Source: Sinonovacula constricta
Taxonomy: Eukaryota; Mollusca; Bivalvia; Cardiida; Solecurtidae
Length of the DNA stretch: 64,000 nt
NCBI GenBank assembly: GCA_007844125.1
Contig: CM017572.1
Coordinates: 45,769,027 to 45,833,026 of the forward strand
Direction: 5' to 3'
Below the pieces are notes generated by a model. The model was not told where the DNA came from, did no database searches, and saw nothing but the letters and a program-made list of their open reading frames with translations. Positions 58,248-64,000 of the stretch are shown piece by piece; position 1 is the first letter of the stretch, and every line of letters starts with the position of its first letter. Both the position numbers and the translations under genes were made by a program.

Positions 58248-59485
58248 CTATATTTTCGGCGCTTTTACAGGTGACCTTGGTGGTTTTTTGGTGTCCGATG
58301 GAGCCTCCATTAGACACTCAAATTTGTTTTGATGGGTGTTTATCACCCGAGTGTTTGGAGCAGTGGGAGGACTATGTCCTCTCCTCCGCCCCGAAGGACC
58401 AGGTGTCTCCTTAGAGGAGACCTGGTCCTTGGCTGCAGGCTTGTTTTGTGCCTTTGTATTATTCTTTACAGAATCACTTGAAGAGGCAGTGTTTTTGATT
58501 GTGGAAGAAGTTTGAGTTTCAGAAGATTCCGATACCTTGTATTTGGAGGGAATGATAACTTTGTCAGAAATTTGGTCACCAGTCGGGACCTCATACTGGG
58601 TGAAATTGTCCTTGTGCACTGAGATGCTTTTTTTTTGGTTGCTGAGGCATATGTTGCACCACCAGCAGGAGTTGCCTTGTCTTTTGCCAATTTTCTGGCT
58701 TCTGGAAAGGAAATGTTTTTGGTGTACTTTATTTTTAGTACTTCCTTTTCCAGTTTCCAGGCAGGGCAATCCCTGGATTTGGTCTCATGTGGTCCAGAAC
58801 AATTAACACATTTAAGCGGGTTAGGACATATGTCTTCCCTGTGCTGGGCGGACTGTTCACCGCAACGTGGGCAACGGTCGTCCTCCTTGCACTGGGACTC
58901 GTGGTGGCCAAACTTCTGACAATGAAAACACCTAAGCGGATTGGGAATGTACACCTGCACTTTTACGTTGAGGTAACCGATTTTAATAGAAGTAGGGAGT
59001 GATGGGTTGGCGAAAGTTAAAACAAAAGTATTTGTTGGAACTCGCCGGCCGTCCCTCAGGAATGAAATCCTGCGGACGCCACACACCTCCTGTGGCGTGA
59101 GTTCCCTGAGGATATCCTCCTCAGAGACACCAGCAAGGTCAGGGCACCGAATTACGCCTTTCGACGAGTTCAGAGAAATGTGAGGGTACGTTTTTACTTT
59201 TAACGAACAGAAGTCAGTAAGTTTAAGAAGTTTGTCGGAGTAAGTTTTACAATCCGTTTCAATAAGTAAGCAGTCATTTTTTAGTTTTTTTACTGAAACA
59301 ACACTGCCAATAAGGCCTTTGATGGATTTTTCTATCACAAAAGGGGATACTTTGGTAATCGGCTTTTTCTCTGTCGATTCGACAACAATAAAGTGAGGAA
59401 AGCACGTGCTTGTAGGTGTATCGGTATCAGAATCTTCGGACGATAAAGTAGGGATCGGATCCTTGCATTTACGTTTGCGTTCCAT
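58248..59485 (-). CDS. LINE ORF1: gag-like RNA-binding protein with three zinc knuckles (one frameshift)
   Basis: About 412 codons if the shift is ignored. The ATG at 59485 opens a basic start (MERKRKCKDP). A folded region of about residues 30-180 resembles the RNA-recognition-type part of I-group ORF1 proteins. Three zinc knuckles follow: CFHCQKFGHHESQC (186-199), CPRCGEQSAQHREDIC (205-220) and CVNCSGPHETKSRDC (226-240). A Ser/Pro/Lys-rich tail ends at 58248 (TPGPSGRRRG, then PPRSPVKAPKI). The frame breaks at a run of nine A (T on the plus strand, 58628-58636), apparently one base short. In the element it would coat the RNA and act as a chaperone. ORF2 begins 27 nt downstream. Confidence 0.85.
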
Positions 59486-60082
59486 GAGAGATTTTTGTAA
59501 TTATTCGGTATCCTGGCTCACCACCCACCACGGAGCCCAACAAGGGGGCGTCTTATGGGAGTGGATCTCCGACCTCCCAACGCCAGTGATACCAGGATAC
59601 GATACTCCAACATAAAATATACTATAAAGCATACAAAATGCCAGATTGATCCGTTAAGGGGGTATCGACCGGCAGCTGGGTTATAGTTAATAGGGGAAAA
59701 TATAAGAAAAGGAGTTTGCGGAACACGGTATATTTGAAGACAGAAAAAGGAGAAAAGGAGTGGAAAGTCGGAGGCAAGAAAGTGGGACGAAAGGGAGTTA
59801 AAGCTAACCCAGCACCGGCCGAGGGGTTAGCCGATTGAGGATACAGGACCAGTACCCCGCCCGTCTACCCCACAACTTAGGGCCAAAGTAGTGTGTTGAT
59901 CAGGGTCGACTTATATGTCAATATCCTGACAAGCCAACAAAGACCTCAACCACCAGGATCCCCTCGTCGTGGAGATACAGGGTCGCCACCCACGGCAAAC
60001 AGGTGGGCTACCTTTGGAGGGTTCTTACCCCGCTACAGGTAGCGGCAGCCGAAGAATTCTAAGGCCCCTACCGGCAGGGCCG
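59486..60082 (-). promoter_or_regulatory. LINE 5' untranslated region
   Basis: GC-richer than any neighbouring sequence and free of long open frames. I-group LINEs are transcribed from an internal promoter here; I see no definite promoter box. The 5' end is fixed by the target-site duplication at 60083. Confidence 0.6.
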
Positions 60083-60315
60083 CTCATGTTTGGAGCAGTC
60101 AGGTTGCCGATGTTTTTATCGTCTGTACATATTTTACATGTGTTGTCATTACAGACCTACTTTGTATTGTTTTTGTTTTGCTATTGTTGTTTTTCGTGTG
60201 CCTCGTCTCTCTGTTCTTGTCACTTTCACATTTTTTTTCTTTTTATGCTTTTGTCTAGTGAGAGTTCAATTTTTTTTTGTAATAATTAGCATAGGACCTT
60301 TTCTTATTTTTCTTT
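60083..60315 (+). repeat. 3' part of family A copy A5, lacking the core
   Basis: After the second target-site copy the sequence continues as in family A (GGTTGCCGATGTTTTTATCG, CTGTACATATTTTACATGTG). It then passes to TTTTTCGTGTGCCTCGTCTC, TCTTGTCACTTTCACAT and GCATAGGACCTTTTCTTATT. The approximately 200-bp segment with the structured core is absent, unlike A1, A2, A3 and A4. Confidence 0.75.
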
Positions 60316-60528
60316 TTAATTTATGTTATAGATGTTTAAAGTTGACTTAGTATAACAATAATCAATTGTTTGGGAAAGCTTTGTAACATTTCAACAAAAT
60401 GTATTGACCGCAGAAAGTATTTTTTATTTTATTTTTAGACACTCGTTTGTTATTAAAAGGTATTATTTAAAATGTATACAAGCTTTCTTTTTATTTAAAT
60501 TAAAATACTGGACCTTTTAAAAGCAGAC
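60316..60528. other. Short unassigned spacer
   Basis: AT-rich; nothing recognised. Confidence 0.4.
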
Positions 60529-61430
60529 TGTTACGACCGGTGTCGTTATTTAAGATTTATTTATAAAATGGCACGTTTACTAAACGACGAAATAGCGTAA
60601 CAGAAAGAACAAGCTAGTACAATAATGTTTTTTTTTAATTAACAATTAAATCTATGGCGTAACAAAATGATAACAGATATATTAGACAAAATTTGAGAAT
60701 GCAAAAAAAAAAATGTTAGCTTACAGTATGTCCCATTAGGAGGTGCCCTTTAATAGTCCATTTAATAATCCAACGTCGAATAAGAACATATGACAAAATC
60801 CTTTGAGCATTGCAACATATACCAAACTCATAAAAGGCACAGAACAAAAGTATTTCACATGCAAGCCAAGCCAAAAGTAAGAACAAATTTGTGATGAGAC
60901 ATTTAACGAAAAGAGCAAACAATACAAAATGTCCAAGCGCTGATATTTTCTATAAGTTATGACGTTCGGTAGAATGTCCTCGTAGATACGCACAGTTGAA
61001 ATAATCCAAAGGTAGAACAATACAAGGGTAATTAATATAACTCAAAATCCAGCACTTTAATATTTATATCAATGTAGAATATTAGAAGTCCACGTAAGTT
61101 CCAAGTAGAAAGGTTTATTATAGAAGCTGCAAGTATTTCCAATCTATACGTCCAAAATCAAACTTAAATCGGCTAACAAGCCCTTATATAGACCCAAAGA
61201 ATTTCTAGAACGCAGAAGTCTTCAGAACATTCACGAAACCCACTTAAAAAAAAACAAATGAATTTTCTAGCATGATCCTGTACTTTCTAGGGTGTACGCG
61301 AATGCTACGTCATGCAAAATACGTCATTAATACAACAACGGTAAACAACCCCTTAACCTGACTAGCGTAACCTTAAACGCTGGTGACCTACTGAACATAA
61401 CTAGACTTCAAAGTAAAAGCTTTCGTGACA
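60529..61430 (-). repeat. Solo LTR, family D copy 2, with a nested B copy
   Basis: Read on the minus strand it begins TGTCACGAAAGCTTTTACTT and ends GTCGTAACA, the TG...CA form of an LTR. TATATAAGG at 61192-61183 is a TATA box, and AATAAA at 61118-61113, about 70 bp on, a polyadenylation signal, giving a short R. The U5-side half matches 49003-49437. There are no gag or pol sequences on either side, so it is a solo LTR. The five bases outside the ends differ (CAGAC and TAATG), so the exact boundaries or the target duplication are uncertain. The B copy at 60782-60963 is inserted in it and inflates its length. Confidence 0.65.
60782..60963 (-). repeat. Family B repeat, copy B8, lacking the core
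   Basis: AATAAGAACATATGACAAAA, TGAGCATTGCAACATATACC, ACATGCAAGCCAAGCCAAAA and GATGAGACATTTAACGAAAA match the B tail. The sequence then jumps from AAGAGCAAAC directly to AATACAAAATGTCCAAGCGC. In copy B5 those two points are separated by 139 bp holding the core (42562-42700). The copy interrupts the solo LTR. Confidence 0.85.
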
Positions 61431-61904
61431 TAATGTTACTCAATAGATAGACTGCTGCGCACATTCAGACCAGGTCACGGAGTGCAAACGTGATCTATAT
61501 CACAATTTTATACAGTTAGTTACGTCAGGCAGTCACGAATGAAGGCGGTACGCTTACATAAAAAATGCAGTAATGTAGTTTACCGTGGGTAAATAAATGT
61601 TTGTACGAGATACAGGGGGTGGCAATCCAGCCGGCGGCTGGCTTGGCCGCGGTGCGGTTCGAGCAATGAATGTCAAAGTTACAGAAGACTTTGTTCCTGC
61701 TTTCATCACCAACGATGTATCCAATACTACGCTTAACTTTCGCGAAAATACAATGACACACAAAATTAAATTTCCGTGTCTATGCATAAAAAAGATGTCA
61801 CGTATTTTGTGAAGTTCATCTAAAACATCTAAACGTAAAACAAAATACTTCTTTCTTTTTAAATACCATATGGACACTTTAATTACGACCCTAGTTACTC
61901 TTAC
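61431..61904. other. Unassigned sequence
   Basis: A GC-rich patch (61610-61680) gives open frames on both strands without recognised motifs. Confidence 0.35.
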
Positions 61905-62055
61905 TGACGTCAAAACTTATCTAAGGATACCTCAGCGCTTGGACACTTTTTAATTCAAAAAGACGTTTTCTCTTCATCTTTTTTCGAGAAACGCCTCAGG
62001 AAGTGCGAGGTTAGAGATCTGTTAAACCGGTTTAAGCAACCAGGTCGGTACCTTT
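61905..62055 (+). repeat. Family B fragment ending inside the core
   Basis: CAGCGCTTGGACACTTTTTA and GGAAGTGCGAGGTTAGAGAT lead into AAACCGGTTTAAGCAACCAG and GTCGGTACC, where homology stops in the left arm of the main hairpin. The right half of the core and the tail are missing. Confidence 0.75.
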
Positions 62056-63437
62056 TATGGAGCAGAATTTGGGCATTTATTCGCTGTTTATCTTTCAATT
62101 TTTATTTGTCTAATTTATATTCATATTCATTGAATTCTTATCTATAATCATATAAATTTACATTGATTTAAACACGTTTAATTGCTACTTTTTAATTGAC
62201 AGTTAAACATCCATATTTTGATACTGCATAATGTAAGGATCAATTGTTTCTACTTCTTTCTTGTTTTAACTACGTGATTAAAATATTATGTTGCATACTT
62301 CTTCCTTTTCAATATGAATATTAAGTTTTAACTAATGATCTTGAACGTCCGTTCTTTTAAGAATACAAAGTGGGTTACATAACACTAGAATAAAATCTAC
62401 GAATGCACTTAGACGAAAACGAACTGCAATAACACGAATACGAAATTACATCTGGCCGGGAACCAATATTTCCGTAAAAGTCTGTAATTTCTGACGGTGT
62501 AATCGTTGAAATATTCTCTTCAAAAAATTCCGGGAAACACTCTTTTCCATAATTTTGTAGGCCATAGTCTAGGGTTAGGGTTAGGCATAAATGTGTGTTT
62601 TATCTGATTTAATATGCGTAAATTAATGCGATATTTATCTTTGCCACAAAAGCTTAACATGCTACATCGCATTGTCATATTTATTCGACAATAAAAAAAA
62701 CTTAGCGGTGTGAGACCTAAGCTATGGCCACAGTGACTCTGTGACGTATGGAAAAGAGTCGCACCCAAAGGTTCCACGAAATCCAGGGTAACAACAAGGG
62801 TAAGCGTTTGTTCAATATAGAGCAAAATTACACTGAGTACATATATTATGTCAGTTTAAAAAGTAAAAACGACTATAATCATTTCCAATCATGCGTTAAA
62901 TAATGATAAAGGTTCATGGATTTAGATAATCCGACCAGTTTATCAACGATCAAAGCACGCCACTATTTCGGACGTTTAGGAGAATTTGGACAAATGTGCA
63001 TGTTTGTTTTTGTTTGTCATGTTACCATTTATGACAAAATTTAATAAAGATAACAAATGAAAGTACTTATGCCCAATGTCATTTTTTTCATGCACTGAAT
63101 TGGGAGAATCTGCTTACATTTAGTACGAAATACAGAAGTCAGTCAAAGTTCCTGTATTTATAACCATTCTATATTGAACATTAACTTGTTTTCCTATTAT
63201 ATTTTGAACATCATTAAGCATTTTAAGTTTTGTGCAAATTCAGACATGATCTGTAAGTTTGACATGCAGTTAGCACATAAACCACGAATTTCATAAAACA
63301 TAAGAAGTTTTGACCTAAAAAAAGGACAAATTATACAATTGGGCAAAGTCAAATGACAACTAGCTATAGATCATGTGCAGCACATCGATAGCTCAATAAC
63401 TAATTGGTTCATTGGGAATGATGTGATGCCCTCTTTA
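62056..63437. other. Unassigned AT-rich sequence
   Basis: It contains a short TAGGGTTAGGGTTAGG at 62571-62586. Otherwise nothing is recognised. Confidence 0.35.
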
Positions 63438-63600
63438 AAATACAAGAGGGCCGAAAGGGCCCTGGGTCGACACTGTCGCTGAAACCTGTTTCACTTTTGT
63501 CTGACAAAACATTATGCCAGTTTTTCAAACGTGCAGATGACAAAAGTCCTCTGACATGGGCCTTTTTGGATACAAACCTACCCTTTTTGGCCCGCATTAT
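63438..63600. repeat. Possible short dispersed repeat with a GAAA-loop hairpin
   Basis: AGGGCCGAAAGGGCCCTGGG at 63447-63466 forms a GGCC-GAAA-GGCC hairpin. I associate this GGGCCGAAAGGGCCC motif with a repeat common in bivalve DNA, but no second copy is present here to confirm it. Confidence 0.35.
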
Positions 63601-63751
63601 TCATTTAAAACTGCAGAAAATAGGCAAAATATCTTCCACGAATAACCGCGAACGTTCACTTTGTTAGCGCGTAAAATATTTTCGTTGTGAAATTTAAGCG
63701 GTGGTATACTAATTTTATACTCTTAAAAAAGAAACTGTAGCATCAGTTTTT

Positions 63752-63880
63752 AAGGATTGATCAGAGATTTGTTCTTACTTTTACATTTGGCTTGCACGTG
63801 AATCTATTTTTCCTGTGCCTTTTCAGACGTTGGTATATGTTGCAGTGCTCATAGGACTTTGTCATATTTCGTTATACATA
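63752..63880 (+). repeat. Family B tail fragment
   Basis: AGATTTGTTCTTACTTTTAC, TGGCTTGCACGTGAATC, CTTTTCAGACGTTGGTATAT, TGCTCATAGGACTTTGTCAT: the 3' part of B without the core. Confidence 0.8.
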
Positions 63881-64000
63881 GGCAAATAAAAAATCTTCAA
63901 GCAAGTCATTATGTTTAAAACTCAAATTTCTACGTCAGTTAAATAAACATATCGTATTCACTTATGCATTAAAACAAATATATAGAAGAACTATCAAAAA
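63881..64000. other. Window end, unassigned
   Basis: AT-rich; nothing recognised. Confidence 0.4.

Larger units (their letters stand above)
54313..60082 (-). mobile_element. Nearly full-length I/Nimb-like LINE (5.77 kb)
   Basis: The element lies between two copies of CTCATGTTTGG (54302-54312 and 60083-60093), an 11-bp target-site duplication. Its 3' end is an (AAAT)n-like tail after GGGTTTTACGGCACACCGAC read on the plus strand. Its 5' end is GC-rich, beginning CGGCCCTGCCGGTAGGGGCC on the minus strand. The order is 5' UTR (59486-60082), ORF1 with three zinc knuckles (58248-59485), ORF2 with APE-type endonuclease, RT and RNase H (54543-58220), and 3' UTR (54313-54542). Only single-base shifts break the ORFs. 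A second, truncated copy is at 7459-8781. RNase H after RT places it in the I group of LINEs; the Nimb label is my best guess. Confidence 0.9.

Noticed and set aside
58537..59002. Plus-strand open frames of 70-95 codons over LINE ORF1
   Set aside because: They are antisense shadows of the zinc-knuckle protein; composition (Cys, Trp, Leu) follows from the reverse complement.
62571..62586. TAGGGTTAGGGTTAGG, telomere-like
   Set aside because: Only two and a half units; too short to indicate an interstitial telomere.

Overview
The window looks like intergenic DNA from a large, AT-rich animal genome, most probably a bivalve mollusc. That guess rests on the mixture of element types: an I/Nimb-like LINE whose 3' end carries the TTTACGGCACACCGACACTT motif familiar from molluscan DNA, CR1/L2-like and RTE-like LINE remnants, a Penelope-like reverse-transcriptase remnant, a Ty3/gypsy integrase, a mariner and tRNA-derived SINE pieces. 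It is an inference, not a database result. No complete host gene is recognisable; one weak pair of possible exons lies at 38.4-39.0 kb.

Layout. 0.3-2.2 kb: three copies of a dispersed repeat family (called A and B here). 4.5-5.7 kb: a broken, rearranged Ty3/gypsy element. 6.8-7.3 kb: a 44-bp minisatellite. 7.5-8.8 kb: a 5'-truncated copy of the I/Nimb-like LINE. 10.7-19.6 kb: SINE pieces, B copies and a CR1-like LINE tail. 20.0-21.3 kb: TA microsatellites and a truncated mariner. 22-33 kb: a graveyard of LINE fragments plus a Penelope-like RT remnant that runs into a family A copy. 33.7-36.2 kb: two short inverted-repeat elements. 39-46.6 kb: more A and B copies. 49-52.7 kb: an LTR fragment, an hAT-like N-terminus, an A copy and a DDE transposase C-terminus. 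53.6-60.3 kb: a nearly complete 5.8-kb LINE inserted into an older Penelope/family A copy, with a perfect 11-bp target-site duplication. 60.5-61.4 kb: a solo LTR with a B copy nested in it. 61.9-63.9 kb: B fragments.

How the parts relate. The most frequent component is a core of about 95 bp built from consecutive self-complementary segments. It occurs in at least thirteen places, in both orientations, inside two repeat families whose 5' parts differ (A and B). Family A copies lie directly downstream of Penelope-like RT remnants at two loci, so A is probably the tail of that element. B shares the core and a similar 3' end and may be a non-autonomous relative moved by the same machinery. Copies of both families that lack the core also exist. 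The one element close to intact is the LINE at 54.3-60.1 kb: its endonuclease, RT and RNase H motifs are all present, and the reading frames are broken only by single-base shifts.
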